A program made the position numbers and the translations under genes. Positions 16,470 through 25,160 of a DNA stretch of 64,000 nt are shown here, piece by piece. How positions within the stretch are numbered: the first letter of the stretch is position 1; every line of letters starts with the position of its first letter. The notes beneath the pieces are model-generated. The model saw only the letters and a program-made list of their open reading frames with translations, did not search any database and had not been told where the DNA came from. The stretch comes from JBHIYN01 sp041984235 (lineage in GTDB: Bacteria; Pseudomonadota; Gammaproteobacteria; Ga0077536). The stretch lies in NCBI GenBank assembly GCA_041984235.1, contig JBHIYN010000001.1, positions 186,001 to 250,000 on the forward strand. Reading direction: 5' to 3'.

Positions 16470-17072
16470 TCAGCCGTCCGTCTCGCTGACCTCGATACCG
16501 CTGGTAAGGTCCGCCGCGGCGCTCGCCGCGGGCGTCGCCTTGAGCATGATGTGCAGCACGTTGCCGAGCTTCGCCTGCAGCGCTTCGTCGGCGATCTTCG
16601 GCAGGATCACGGGGAAGCTGACCAGCTCGATGTAGCTGTCGTCGATCAGCACCAGGGGCACGCGCCGCTTGACCTCCATGATGGTGCGGAACACGGCCGC
16701 GAACTCGCCGACCAGGGCGTACTGGTCGTCGCGCCGGATCTGCTCCAGCAGGCGCTGCTCGGAGATCGAGGAGATCCCCTTGCGCAGGTGGTAGCCGGCA
16801 TCGGTCTCGCCGATGTCGTCGAACCACTTGCCGTAGAAGGGCATGCTGCCGTGCCAGTCGACGCCGAGCTGAGGGTCGGGCAGGCCGACGCGGCCGATGA
16901 CGGGCACCTCGCTCGCGCTGAAGCTGCCTTCGTCCTCGATCTCGACATTGTCGCCAATGCTGCGTATGCGGCTGACCGCGTAGCCGCTCGGCTTGGCGAC
17001 GGCAATGAGGGTGCGGCGCAGGCCGAGACCTGCGAGCTTCTTCGCCACCGCCATGCGCTTCGAGCCGGGCAT
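16470..17072 (-). CDS. Conserved hypothetical protein
   Basis: A 200-residue protein with no motif I recognise. The N-terminus is basic (MPGSKRMAVAKKLAGLGLRRT). The middle is rich in charged and aromatic residues, and a C-terminal segment (RRVPLVLIDDSYIELVSFPVILPKI) looks like beta strands. No signal peptide or membrane helix is clear. It converges on the VOC gene with a 10-base gap. A hairpin separates it from the upstream selenoprotein gene on the same strand. Confidence 0.55.
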   Translation of the reverse strand: MPGSKRMAVAKKLAGLGLRRTLIAVAKPSGYAVSRIRSIGDNVEIEDEGSFSASEVPVIGRVGLPDPQLGVDWHGSMPFYGKWFDDIGETDAGYHLRKGISSISEQRLLEQIRRDDQYALVGEFAAVFRTIMEVKRRVPLVLIDDSYIELVSFPVILPKIADEALQAKLGNVLHIMLKATPAASAAADLTSGIEVSETDG

Positions 17073-17142
17073 GAGCCAAGCCTAGTACAGCGCGACCGCC
17101 AGCGGGCGGCGTCTCATCGAAAACGGGGAGAAACAGGCGGGA

Positions 17143-17179
17143 CCGGTGACAAACGTTAACGATTGACGTTCGTCACCGG
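17143..17179 (-). terminator. Hairpin downstream of the thioredoxin-like selenoprotein gene
   Basis: CCGGTGACAAACGT (17143-17156) and ACGTTCGTCACCGG (17166-17179) form 14-base arms with one mismatch around a 9-base loop. It starts 15 bases past the stop of the minus-strand operon. No T-run follows, so the fold fits a terminator-like or mRNA-stabilising structure. Confidence 0.5.
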
Positions 17180-17193
17180 CCCCTGAGCGGCGA

Positions 17194-18372
17194 TCAGCGT
17201 ACCGGCGTCAGGTCCGGTGCCGGGTAGTAGGGCGTATCGCCGAGCGCGTCGACCGCGGCCCAGAACTCGGGTGCGGTGTTGAGCTCACCGACCAGCTCGG
17301 GGTCCAGCATCATGCTCTGGCGGCGGTAGTTCCAGCTCTCCGGGCACAGCCGGGAGGCCTCGCTGAAGTGTTGCTTGGCCGCGTCCAGCGCGCCGCTGAC
17401 GTAGAGCTGGCGGCCGAGGCGCACGTGCGCAGCCGCGCGCACCGCGTTCTCGTCCGGCCCGCGCAGACGGCGCCTGACCTCGTCCGGCGGCAGCACGTAG
17501 GGGCTGTCGGCACCGTTCTTCACCCAGTCACGCAGCGCGTCGATGTAGGCACAGCGCACGCTGGCGCCTTCGTTCGCGGCGGCGTCCGGGATCTCCATGG
17601 TCTCGCGGTTGAGGTGCCGCACCATGTCGATGGTGCCGGCGGATTCGGCCGGGCGCACGATGCGGCCCTGCTCGTCGATCCATACGCTCTGCGGCACGTT
17701 GACCATGCCGTAGAGCTCGGCGACGAGGTGGTTCTCGTCGATCAGGCAGGGGTAGGTCGGCGGCTTCTGGTTCTGCCACAGCTCCGGTGCCCAGCCCATC
17801 AGGCGGGCCAGCATTTCCGGCCGCTCGGCGATGTCCAGGGCGCGGATGCTCTTTTCGACCGCGGCCTTGCCGGCGGTGTCGAATGCGATGGCGAGGATTT
17901 CAAGTCCGTCGCCGTGCAGCTCTTCGTAGATTGCCTGCCACACGGGCAGGTCAAAGCTGCAGCCTCAGTAGGAGCCCCACGAGAACATGAACACTTTCTG
18001 CCCGCGGTAGTCGGACAGGGAGTGCAGCCTGCCGTCGAGATCGGGCAGCGTGAAGTCGGGCGCCTCCAGCGACATCATCTGGTCGCGCAGACTGCTGACC
18101 GACTCGCCGAACGACCACGCGTCGTGCGTCTCGTCGCGCACCAGCGGCTGGTGCATGTGCTCGGCGAAGGCGGCGAGATCGACACGGCCCTGGTCGTCGC
18201 GCCAGGCGTCGTCGGCGCGCACGCAGGCGTCGCCGCGGCACAGGCCCTCGGGTTGCAGTTTCCAGCCGGTTGCGGCGGCCAGGTCGTCCGGGCTGAGCCA
18301 CAGATGCCCGCCGTCGGCAACCGCGTCCGCCACTTCGGTGACGCGGTCGTCGTAGAGAATCGTTGCGCTCAT
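17194..18372 (-). CDS. Thioredoxin-like (redoxin domain) selenoprotein, U-G-C motif (UGA at 17967-17965)
   Basis: Read on the minus strand from ATG 18372, the frame meets TGA at 17967-17965 after 135 codons and continues open to 17194, giving 392 residues with Sec136. The redoxin domain spans the UGA: APDFTLPDLDGRLHSLSDYRG, then KVFMFSWGSY-U-GC-SFDLPVWQ, then LEILAIAFDTAG. Sec136 and Cys138 sit where TlpA/thioredoxin relatives have catalytic Cys residues. The N-terminal ~95 residues are an extra domain; the C-terminal part includes VNVPQSVWIDEQGRIVRP. It is the last gene of the aromatic dioxygenase operon and probably reduces disulfides or peroxides. Confidence 0.9.
17931..17954 (-). promoter_or_regulatory. 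Candidate bacterial SECIS hairpin in the thioredoxin-like gene
   Basis: On the minus strand, CCTGCC pairs perfectly with GGCAGG around loop CGTGT. TTG/CAA extends the stem below a bulged A, giving nine pairs. The loop lies 21-25 bases past the UGA with G at its second position. This is the cleanest of the three candidate SECIS elements here and was folded by hand. Confidence 0.65.
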
Positions 18373-18447
18373 GAATGCGCTCCTCGCTGTGCAAAAGGGA
18401 CGCTGCGTACTCTAGCGTCCCGGCGCACGGGTGCAAAGGCGCGCGGC

Positions 18448-19446
18448 TCAGGCTTGCGGCGTTTCGCCCAGGAAGGCGCGGGCGGCGGCGTTGGCGCGCG
18501 CCGCCGGGCAGGCGCGGCTGGCGCCGATGAAGCCCGCGAGGTCGGTCTGCTCGATGGCATAGGGGTAGTCGCTGCCGGCGAACACGCGACCCGGCGCGAC
18601 GTGGCCGGCGAGGTAGTCGAGGTAGCCGTGGTCGTAGACCAGGCTGTCGTAGAAGAAGCTGCCGGCCTGCGCCAGCGGTGCGCGGGTCAGCGCCCCGTCG
18701 AAGCCCGCGCTGAGGCGGAAGCCCTGGCCGAGCCGTGCGGCGAGCGGTGCCGTGGCGCCGCCGCCGTGACTGAGGCCTATCCTCAGACGTGGATGACGCT
18801 CGGCGATGCCGCCGCGGATCAGGGTCATGGCGCTGAGGCCGGTGTCGACGGCGAAGGCCGCGAAGGGCACGAGATCGGGGAACGTCTGCAGACGATCGGC
18901 CGCGGCCGGGTGCAGGGCGTGTACGAACACCGCCAGGTCGAGCCGCTCGGCCTCGGCGAAGAACTCGCCGAAGCGCGGCTCGCCAAGGTAGGCGCCGTTG
19001 ACGTTGCTGCCGAGCTCCACCCCGCTGAAGCCGTCGGCCTTCAGTCGCGCCAGCTCGCGCGCGGCCAGGGCGGGGTCCTGCAGCGGCACCATGCCGAGCG
19101 CGCGGAAGCGATCCGGCCGCGCCGCGACCAGCCCGGCGAGGAAGCCGTTGACGTGGCGCGCCATGGCGATCGTGTCGCCGGCCTCGAACCAGTAGGAGAG
19201 CAGCTCCGGCATCGGCGAGAGCACCTGCACGGCAATGCCGTCGCGGTCCATGTCGGCGATGCGCCGCGCGGCGTGCCAGGAGCGCGCGTCCAGCTCGCGG
19301 AAGGCCTTGCCCGCGATCTCGATCACGGCGTGTTCGTCGCCGTGCAAGCACAGGCACGGCCAGCGCGGGTTGCTCGCCGGCGACGGATTGGCCGGGAAGC
19401 CGTCCGGGACGACGTGCGTGTGCACGTCGATGAGGCCTTCGGGCAT
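18448..19446 (-). CDS. Amidohydrolase (ACMSD-like) family protein
   Basis: A 332-residue metal-dependent hydrolase/decarboxylase. The HxH motif is in LIDVHTHVVPDG near the N-terminus. GLSHGGGATA, with the metal-binding His, and FAGSDYPYAIEQ, with the conserved Asp, follow in the usual order of the ACMSD/gamma-resorcylate decarboxylase group. It could decarboxylate or hydrolyse a ring-cleavage product made by the upstream dioxygenases. Start ATG 19446 was chosen because MPEGLIDVHTH is the normal N-terminus. The SDR gene ends 14 bases upstream. Confidence 0.85.
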   Translation of the reverse strand: MPEGLIDVHTHVVPDGFPANPSPASNPRWPCLCLHGDEHAVIEIAGKAFRELDARSWHAARRIADMDRDGIAVQVLSPMPELLSYWFEAGDTIAMARHVNGFLAGLVAARPDRFRALGMVPLQDPALAARELARLKADGFSGVELGSNVNGAYLGEPRFGEFFAEAERLDLAVFVHALHPAAADRLQTFPDLVPFAAFAVDTGLSAMTLIRGGIAERHPRLRIGLSHGGGATAPLAARLGQGFRLSAGFDGALTRAPLAQAGSFFYDSLVYDHGYLDYLAGHVAPGRVFAGSDYPYAIEQTDLAGFIGASRACPAARANAAARAFLGETPQA

Positions 19447-19460
19447 GCGGTGCGCGCCCG

Positions 19461-20210
19461 TCACAGCATCGTGCTGCCGCCGTTGACGCTGATCACCTGC
19501 CCGGTGACGAAGCTCGCCTCGTCGCGCGCGAGGTAGGCGACCATGGAGGCGACCTCGTCCATGGTGCCCGGTCGTCCCATCGGGATCACGTCGTTGAACT
19601 GCTTCACCCAGGGATCGTCTTTCGCCATCAGCTCGGCGACCATCGGCGTCGCCACCATGCACGGGGCGACGGTGTTGACGGTGATGTTCTGCTGTGCGAC
19701 TTCGCGCGCGACCCCGGTGGTGAGCGCATGCATGCCGCCCTTGGCAGCGTTGTAGGCGGCGTGCTCGGGCAGCCCGTTGCGCACCGAGTCCGCACCGATC
19801 ATGATGATGCGCCCGCCGCCCTGTTCGATCATCAGCGGCAGCGCCAGCCAGGTACACCACAGCGCGGTCCACAGGTTGCGGTCGACGGTCTGGCGCAGGG
19901 TCTCCGGGGTGTGTTCCAGGAACGGGCGTATGACCCCGCCGCCGGCGTTGTTGACCAGGATGTCGAGGCGCCCGAAGGCAGCCTGCGTGTTCCCGATCAG
20001 CGCGCGCGCGGTGGCCTCCTCGCTGAGGTCGCCGCGGAAGGCGAAGCTGTCGGCGCCGAGCTCGGTGGCGACCGTCTCCACGTTGTCGGCGAGGTCGGCG
20101 ATGGCGATCCGCGCGCCCTCGGCCCTGAGCCGCCGCGCGATGGCGAGACCGATACCGCCAGCGGCGCCGGTGACCAGCGCGGTCTTGCCGTCGAGACTGC
20201 CGCTGCCCAT
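19461..20210 (-). CDS. SDR-family oxidoreductase
   Basis: A 249-residue classical short-chain dehydrogenase. It has TGAAGGIGLAIA (NAD(P)-binding), NNAGGG, and the catalytic Tyr and Lys in YNAAKGG. The tail VTGQVISVNGGSTML is standard for the FabG-like group. Start ATG 20210 (MGSGSLDGK) lies 2 bases from the extradiol dioxygenase stop, indicating tight coupling. A cis-dihydrodiol or hydroxy-acid dehydrogenase role in the same aromatic pathway is likely; the substrate is inferred from neighbours only. Confidence 0.9.
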   Translation of the reverse strand: MGSGSLDGKTALVTGAAGGIGLAIARRLRAEGARIAIADLADNVETVATELGADSFAFRGDLSEEATARALIGNTQAAFGRLDILVNNAGGGVIRPFLEHTPETLRQTVDRNLWTALWCTWLALPLMIEQGGGRIIMIGADSVRNGLPEHAAYNAAKGGMHALTTGVAREVAQQNITVNTVAPCMVATPMVAELMAKDDPWVKQFNDVIPMGRPGTMDEVASMVAYLARDEASFVTGQVISVNGGSTML

Positions 20211-20211
20211 C

Positions 20212-21117
20212 TCAGGCCGCCAGTGCTTCGATCGCACCGGTGGCGCCGAAGCGCGCCTCGGGCACCGCGCCCCAGTAGTCGATCGACTCCAGTGCCATCG
20301 GCAGGCGCCGCGGTTCGCGCGGGTCGCGCTCCGGGAACTCCTCCATGCCGAAGCTGAACTCCAGCGTCATGCCGTCCGGGTCGAGGAAGTAGAGGAAGAT
20401 CGACTCCGACGGCGGATGCCGGCCCGGACCGAATACCACCGGCACGTCGAGCTTCTTCGCGCGGTAGATGGCACGGCCGATGTCGTCGATGTCGGTGACC
20501 ATGAAGTTGACGTGGTGCAGACGCTTGGCATCCGCCTTGCTCAGGCCGAAGGAGTGGTGCAACGGATTGGGGAAGCAGCGCATGAAGGTCACCGCGCCGT
20601 CGATGCGATCGGAGACGCGGTAGTTGAGCTGCTCGATGAAGAAGCGCTCGGCGGCGGCATGCTCGGCGACCCCGAGCACGACGTGACCGAGGCGCGCGAT
20701 GCGGGTCAGGGTCGGCGCGAACGGGATCGCGGCGTCGGCCATGCGGTCGAAGTACTCGAAGGTTGCGCCGGAGTGGGGCTCGGTGATGCGGAACGCGCGG
20801 CCGACGCCGAGTGCGGCGCATTCCTCGGCCGCCACCGCGTGGGTGGTGATGCCGAGCGCGCCGAGGTGGTGGTGCAGGCGGTCGAGGTCGTCCGCCGTTT
20901 CCATCTCCCACGCCACGCGGCGCAGGCCGGGCGTGGCGCCCTGGTGCAGGATCACGTCGTGGTGGTGATCGGTGCAGCGGTAGAGGCGCTCGCCGTCGAG
21001 ACCGTCGCCGGCCGGTGCGAGGCCGACCATGGCCTGGTGGAAGTCGTGTGCGCGGGCCAGGTCGCTGACGTTCAGCGCGACATAGCCCAGGCGGCGGTAG
21101 CGGAAATCGGGAGTCAT
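20212..21117 (-). CDS. Type I extradiol ring-cleavage dioxygenase (VOC family)
   Basis: A 301-residue two-domain VOC dioxygenase of BphC/HsaC type. Such enzymes cleave catechols next to the two hydroxyls using Fe(II). Probable ligands are His145 (RLGHVVLGV), His201 or His202 (RLHHVNFMV) and Glu253 (TLEFSFG), in the right order and domain. The N-terminal domain (YVALNVSDLARAHDF) keeps the fold without the metal. It lies between the ring-hydroxylating oxygenase and the SDR, as expected for a meta-cleavage pathway. Confidence 0.9.
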   Translation of the reverse strand: MTPDFRYRRLGYVALNVSDLARAHDFHQAMVGLAPAGDGLDGERLYRCTDHHHDVILHQGATPGLRRVAWEMETADDLDRLHHHLGALGITTHAVAAEECAALGVGRAFRITEPHSGATFEYFDRMADAAIPFAPTLTRIARLGHVVLGVAEHAAAERFFIEQLNYRVSDRIDGAVTFMRCFPNPLHHSFGLSKADAKRLHHVNFMVTDIDDIGRAIYRAKKLDVPVVFGPGRHPPSESIFLYFLDPDGMTLEFSFGMEEFPERDPREPRRLPMALESIDYWGAVPEARFGATGAIEALAA

Positions 21118-21130
21118 GGGCGGCGGTTCC

Positions 21131-21637
21131 TCAGACGATGATGCTGACCTTGCCCTGGTCGCGGATGTCGTCGGCATCGATGAAGCTGGTCTTGCAGCGG
21201 ATGCGCAGGCCCTCGGTGGTGTTGGCGAGCTCGTAGAGGTGGTGACCGAAGAAGGTGTCGGTGCGCCCCATCTTGCTGCGCCAGGTGACGAAGTTGGCGC
21301 AGGCGCGGAAGCTGTCGTCACTGCCGCCGAGCACGCGCACGTTGCTGATCATGCGACGGCAGCGCGAATGCGGGAACTCGGCATGCGCGGTGCGCTTGCC
21401 GAGGCGCTTAACGCGCTCGCACAGGCGGTGGTAGTCGTCGGCGACGTAGAACAGCGTGGTCGCCGGGTCGGCGTCGTCGTCGGCGCCGGCCGGCGGCACC
21501 AGGTAACGCGCGCCTTCGACGAACAGCGCCAGCCAATCCTCGAGCCGCCAGGCGTCGAGCAGGGCGGCTTCGTGGTAGAGGAAATCCTCGAGCTCGGCGC
21601 GCGAGACCGCGGGCATGGCGTCGGCCGCGGCGCTCAT
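21131..21637 (-). CDS. Aromatic-ring-hydroxylating dioxygenase, beta (small) subunit
   Basis: A 168-residue NTF2-fold subunit: ELEDFLYHEAALLDAWRLEDWLALF at the start, ending FIDADDIRDQGKVSIIV. RRMISNVRVLGG and RTDTFFGHHLYEL are typical of RHD beta subunits, which help assemble the alpha3beta3 oxygenase. ATG 21637 overlaps the alpha stop by 4 bases (ATGA), so the two are coupled. Confidence 0.92.
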   Translation of the reverse strand: MSAAADAMPAVSRAELEDFLYHEAALLDAWRLEDWLALFVEGARYLVPPAGADDDADPATTLFYVADDYHRLCERVKRLGKRTAHAEFPHSRCRRMISNVRVLGGSDDSFRACANFVTWRSKMGRTDTFFGHHLYELANTTEGLRIRCKTSFIDADDIRDQGKVSIIV

Positions 21638-22917
21638 GCCGCAGCCCCCGCGATGCGGCGCTGCCATTCGCGCCAGAAGGCGCGCATCTGCGCTTCGTCG
21701 TCGACGTTGGGCGCATCGCTGGCATAGCCCTTGGAGATGTCGTTCCAGCCGGCCTCGGCGAGGTTGCTGTAGCCACGCTGGCACAGCGCCAGCGCCTCGC
21801 AGTCGTCGGGCGTGGCGAAGCCACCGGGCCCGAGGAACTCGAGGAAGTTGAACAGGCGCAGCTCGCGCATCTGCCGCGACTCGTCGCGCGGAGCCAGCGT
21901 CCAGGCGTTGACGCTTTGCCGGTCGGGCGCATCGGGGAAGAAGGTGCGCACGGTGATCGCCATGATGTCGTTGATGACGAGGTTGGGGAAGATCAGCATG
22001 TTGCGGTTGGTGGTCGCGATGCGTTCCGCGCGTGCCGCACCGAAGCGCTCGACCAGGCGGGCGCGCGTGGCCTCGACCTCGCGTGCGGCGTCCTCGCCCC
22101 AGGCCGGCACGGCCTGGGCGATGGGCCGGCCCCACGGCGCGCTGTACTGAACGACCGCGTGGCCGTTGCCAAGATCGTGGGCCTTGCCCTCGATGGCGAC
22201 GTTGACCAGGGTGCCGGGCTTGGATTTCACGTAGTCGAGGTAGCTGGCGTGCGTCGGCACCGCGTGGTAGCCGTCGATGCTGTTCTCGCACAGCAGTTTC
22301 CAGTTGGCCTCGAAGCCGTACTCCTGGGTGCCGCCGACGATCTCCATACCGGCCTCGCTCTGGTCGAAGACGAGGTCGAGGTATTCCTTCGCACCGGCGA
22401 GGTAGGTCTCGAGATCCTCGCCCTCGCGTTGAAAGTGTACGAAGTACAGACCGCGGTACTGCGCCAGGCGCGGTACCTGCACGAGGTCGTGCAGGCCGCA
22501 GCCGCGTGTGCCTTCGGCGTAGGCCTCGTCGCCGGGACGGTTGACCAGCTTACCCTCCAGGTCGAAGGCCCAGGAGTGGTAGAAGCAGCGGAAGAGGGCG
22601 GCATTGCCGGTTTTCTCGCGGCACACCATGGCACCGCGGTGCGGGCAGGTGTTGAAGAAGCAGCGCACCGTGCCGTCCTTGCCGCGGGTGAAGATCAGCT
22701 CGCGCCCGCCGACGTTGCGGGCGACGAAATCGCCCGGCTTCGCGATCTCCGACGCGTGTCCCAGATAGAGCCAGCACTGGTCGAAGATCAGTGCGCGTTC
22801 GCGTTCGAGGACGTCGGCATCGGTGAAGGCGCGGCGCGCGACACGGAACACGCCGCGCGCGCGATCGTCCTCCACGAAGGTCGCCGCGGGGCTTGGGTCG
22901 AGGGCTGCGTGTACCAT
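21634..22917 (-). CDS. Aromatic-ring-hydroxylating dioxygenase, alpha (large) subunit
   Basis: A 427-residue Rieske non-haem iron oxygenase. The Rieske cluster uses Cys91, His93, Cys111 and His114 (CPHRG...CFYHSW). The iron site is in ENSIDGYHAVPTH with bridging Asp215, His218 and His223; the third ligand is probably an Asp in the ATPDD segment near residue 350. It would make a cis-dihydrodiol or demethylate its substrate. No dedicated ferredoxin or reductase gene is adjacent. It is the first gene of the operon, divergent from the TetR gene. Confidence 0.93.
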   Translation of the reverse strand: MVHAALDPSPAATFVEDDRARGVFRVARRAFTDADVLERERALIFDQCWLYLGHASEIAKPGDFVARNVGGRELIFTRGKDGTVRCFFNTCPHRGAMVCREKTGNAALFRCFYHSWAFDLEGKLVNRPGDEAYAEGTRGCGLHDLVQVPRLAQYRGLYFVHFQREGEDLETYLAGAKEYLDLVFDQSEAGMEIVGGTQEYGFEANWKLLCENSIDGYHAVPTHASYLDYVKSKPGTLVNVAIEGKAHDLGNGHAVVQYSAPWGRPIAQAVPAWGEDAAREVEATRARLVERFGAARAERIATTNRNMLIFPNLVINDIMAITVRTFFPDAPDRQSVNAWTLAPRDESRQMRELRLFNFLEFLGPGGFATPDDCEALALCQRGYSNLAEAGWNDISKGYASDAPNVDDEAQMRAFWREWQRRIAGAAA

Positions 22918-22922
22918 TTAAG

Positions 22923-22984
22923 AAACCGTCTGACTGGTTTGTAAATTGGACTCTAGCGCGGGCCGGACGGGAAGTAAACGTTTA
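22923..22984. promoter_or_regulatory. Divergent promoter region with two dyads
   Basis: Between the dioxygenase alpha gene and the TetR gene there are two AT-rich dyads. AAACC-N8-GGTTT is at 22923-22940, and the perfect 10-base palindrome TAAACGTTTA is at 22975-22984. The TetR-type protein at 23098 is the obvious candidate to bind here. No -10/-35 box can be assigned with confidence. Confidence 0.4.
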
Positions 22985-23097
22985 TTTCGCCCATTTGCCT
23001 GGTGATGGCGAGGTCAATAACATGGCGGCTGCCTTGTTTGTTTTAAGGCGACCCGCATGTCTCCGACGAGACCCATGACCACGGCGGCAGCGTTGCC

Positions 23098-23715
23098 ATG
23101 AGTGTCACCGCCAGCCCGCGGCGCTCGCAGGCCGAGCGCTCGGCGCGCATGCGCCGGCGCCTCGCGCGCGCCGCCTTCGAGGTCATCCGCGACGGCGGCT
23201 ACGTCAATTTCCGCACCGCCGCGGTGGCGCGCGCCGCCGGCGTTTCGCAGGGCGCGCAGCTGCATCACTACCCGACCAAGAACAGCCTCGCCGAGGCGGC
23301 CATCGAGTACGCCTGGCAGGCCGCCGGCGACGAGGCCGAGGCGCGCCTGGCCGCCTTCGACGGCGGGGACGTGGTCGCCGCCCTGATCGAGGACAGCAAG
23401 GCTTTCTTCTTCTCCGACTACTTTCGCGTCGCGCTCGACATCCTCATGGCCGGCGGCGGCGACGCCGCGCTGCGCGAGGCGCTGGTCGCGAGCACGCTGG
23501 CCCACCGCCAGCGTATCGAGCGGCTGTGGCTGGAGAAGCTGCTCGCGCAGGGCTACGCGCTGGCCGACGCCGAGGACGTGCTGGCGCTGACCATGAGCCT
23601 GGTGCGCGGCTTCGCGGTGCGCGCCCTGGTCGAGCCGGACATGGCCGGCTTCGAGCGTCTGTGCGAACGCTGGCACGCACTGATCGGAGCGGCCGGGTTG
23701 ACCCCGGCGCGCTGA
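23098..23715 (+). CDS. TetR/AcrR-family transcriptional regulator
   Basis: A 205-residue regulator. The N-terminal helix-turn-helix is at about residues 18-65 (ARAAFEVIRDGGYVNFRTAAVARAAGVSQGAQLHHYPTKNSL, interpreted as helices 1-3 and the start of helix 4). The remaining helices form a ligand/dimer domain. It is divergent from the ring-hydroxylating dioxygenase operon and is its likely repressor, released by a substrate or CoA thioester; that pairing is inferred. Confidence 0.9.
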   Translation: MSVTASPRRSQAERSARMRRRLARAAFEVIRDGGYVNFRTAAVARAAGVSQGAQLHHYPTKNSLAEAAIEYAWQAAGDEAEARLAAFDGGDVVAALIEDSKAFFFSDYFRVALDILMAGGGDAALREALVASTLAHRQRIERLWLEKLLAQGYALADAEDVLALTMSLVRGFAVRALVEPDMAGFERLCERWHALIGAAGLTPAR

Positions 23716-23728
23716 GGTCGGCGCGCCG

Positions 23729-24610
23729 TCAGCCGCCGCGCGGCGCGCGCATCGCGTTCAGGCTGAGCACCAGCAGCGCCAGCACGATCAGCGCCATGCC
23801 GAGCGCCTCCAGGACGTTCGGGCGCTCGCCGAACTGCAGTGCCGAGGCGGCCATGGCGATCGGCGGTGCGGCCAGCGTCGCCATGCCGGCGGTACCGGCT
23901 TCGAGCTTGTCGAGCGCGTACATCCACAGCATCCAGCCGCCGGCCGTGATGACCACGGTCACCAGCAGCAGCACGGCGACGAAGCGCGGCGACCATACGA
24001 TCGGCGCCTCGTCGATCGACAGCGCCAGCGCGAGCAGCGGCAGCGAGCCGAACACCATCTGCCAGGCGGTCATCGACAACAAATCCATCGGTGCGCGACG
24101 CTGCAGGCGCTTGACCATGACCGCCCCGGCCGCCCACGCCGTCGCCGCGCCCAGCGCCAGCCCGTTGCTGGTCATGCTGCCGTGCATGCGCCAGGGCTGG
24201 ATGATGGCGGCGAGGCCGGCGGCAGCGAGCGCGATCGCGAGCCACTGGCGTCCAGGTACCCGTTCGCCCAGCCACACCCGCGCGAACAGCAGGGTGAAGA
24301 AGGGCATGGTGTAGACCAGGAAGGCGACCCGGCCGGGGTTACCCCTGGCCACGGCCCAGGTCGAGAGCGTGAACAGCGCCGCGGTCTGGACCATGCCCAG
24401 CGTCACCAACTCCGGTACGCGGCGAGGCAGGACCGGGCGCTTGGTCAGCCGCAGCATCAGCAGCAGGCATACCGCGCTCAGGCTCATGCGCAGCGCGGTG
24501 AAGGTGAAGGGCTCGGCGTCGAGCAGGCCGAGCTTGAGGGCGACCCAGCCGTAGCCCCACAGCACCGACATGGTCAGCAGCGCCAGCAGCGGGCGGGCGG
24601 GGAGGTTCAA
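23729..24610 (-). CDS. EamA/DMT-family transporter
   Basis: A 293-residue inner-membrane protein with about ten hydrophobic segments arranged as two EamA repeats. The first begins LLALLTMSVLWGYGWVALK, the second GLALGAATAWAAGAVMVKR. ARVWLGERVPGRQWLA and ALQFGERPNVLEALG are the paired 'GE.' loops. Such carriers export metabolites or drugs. It converges on the TetR gene with a 13-base gap. The substrate is unknown. Confidence 0.88.
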   Translation of the reverse strand: MNLPARPLLALLTMSVLWGYGWVALKLGLLDAEPFTFTALRMSLSAVCLLLMLRLTKRPVLPRRVPELVTLGMVQTAALFTLSTWAVARGNPGRVAFLVYTMPFFTLLFARVWLGERVPGRQWLAIALAAAGLAAIIQPWRMHGSMTSNGLALGAATAWAAGAVMVKRLQRRAPMDLLSMTAWQMVFGSLPLLALALSIDEAPIVWSPRFVAVLLLVTVVITAGGWMLWMYALDKLEAGTAGMATLAAPPIAMAASALQFGERPNVLEALGMALIVLALLVLSLNAMRAPRGG

Positions 24611-24746
24611 GGGCGCAGGCGATCTCGGGGAGGTAGCGCCTCATGATAGCGCCGTCGCCGCGACCCCGGTGCGTCCGTCGACAAGCGCGTCAGGTAATCG
24701 CGCCCGGCAATCGCGCCTGGCGACTGCGCCGGGCGGCCGTGCGGTC

Positions 24747-25115
24747 TCAGGCCGCGCCGCGGGTGGCCAGCGCGCGCTCGCGGTTGAACAGGAACAGCGG
24801 GAAGGCGAAGCAGTTGCCGATGGTGCACGCGGCGGCGATGTAGCCCCAGCCGAAGCGCATGCCGAGGCGGCGCGCCTCGGGCAGCACGAACACCATGAAC
24901 GCGAACCACGAGCCGACGAGATCGATGGTGATGAAGCCGGCCGCGTGGTTGGCGCGGTAGGCATCGCGGAAGAAGTCGCGGAAGAAGGCGACCTGGTCGA
25001 GCAGGCTGCCGCCGTCCTCCAGCCATTGCAGCGTCCAGGCGACGCCGTGACTCCAGGCCCACAGCGCCGCGCCGATGGCGAGCAGCAGGTAGATTCCCTG
25101 GCGCAGTGCGCGCAT
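24747..25115 (-). CDS. Small membrane protein (DUF2834-like)
   Basis: A 122-residue protein with three hydrophobic segments (about residues 7-23, 65-80 and 90-106). The segments IDLVGSWFAFMVFVLPEARR and GWGYIAAACTIGNCFAFPLFLFNRE resemble the DUF2834 family as I recall it. The function is unknown. It lies between the meta-cleavage hydrolase and the EamA transporter on the same strand. Confidence 0.7.
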   Translation of the reverse strand: MRALRQGIYLLLAIGAALWAWSHGVAWTLQWLEDGGSLLDQVAFFRDFFRDAYRANHAAGFITIDLVGSWFAFMVFVLPEARRLGMRFGWGYIAAACTIGNCFAFPLFLFNRERALATRGAA

Positions 25116-25160
25116 GTCGTGTCTCCCCCTGGTGAAAGATTTCGTCGCGGCCGTTGCCGC

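Noticed and set aside
17368..19536. Plus-strand open frame of about 720 codons
   Set aside because: It is antisense to the thioredoxin-like selenoprotein and the amidohydrolase; no motif supports it.
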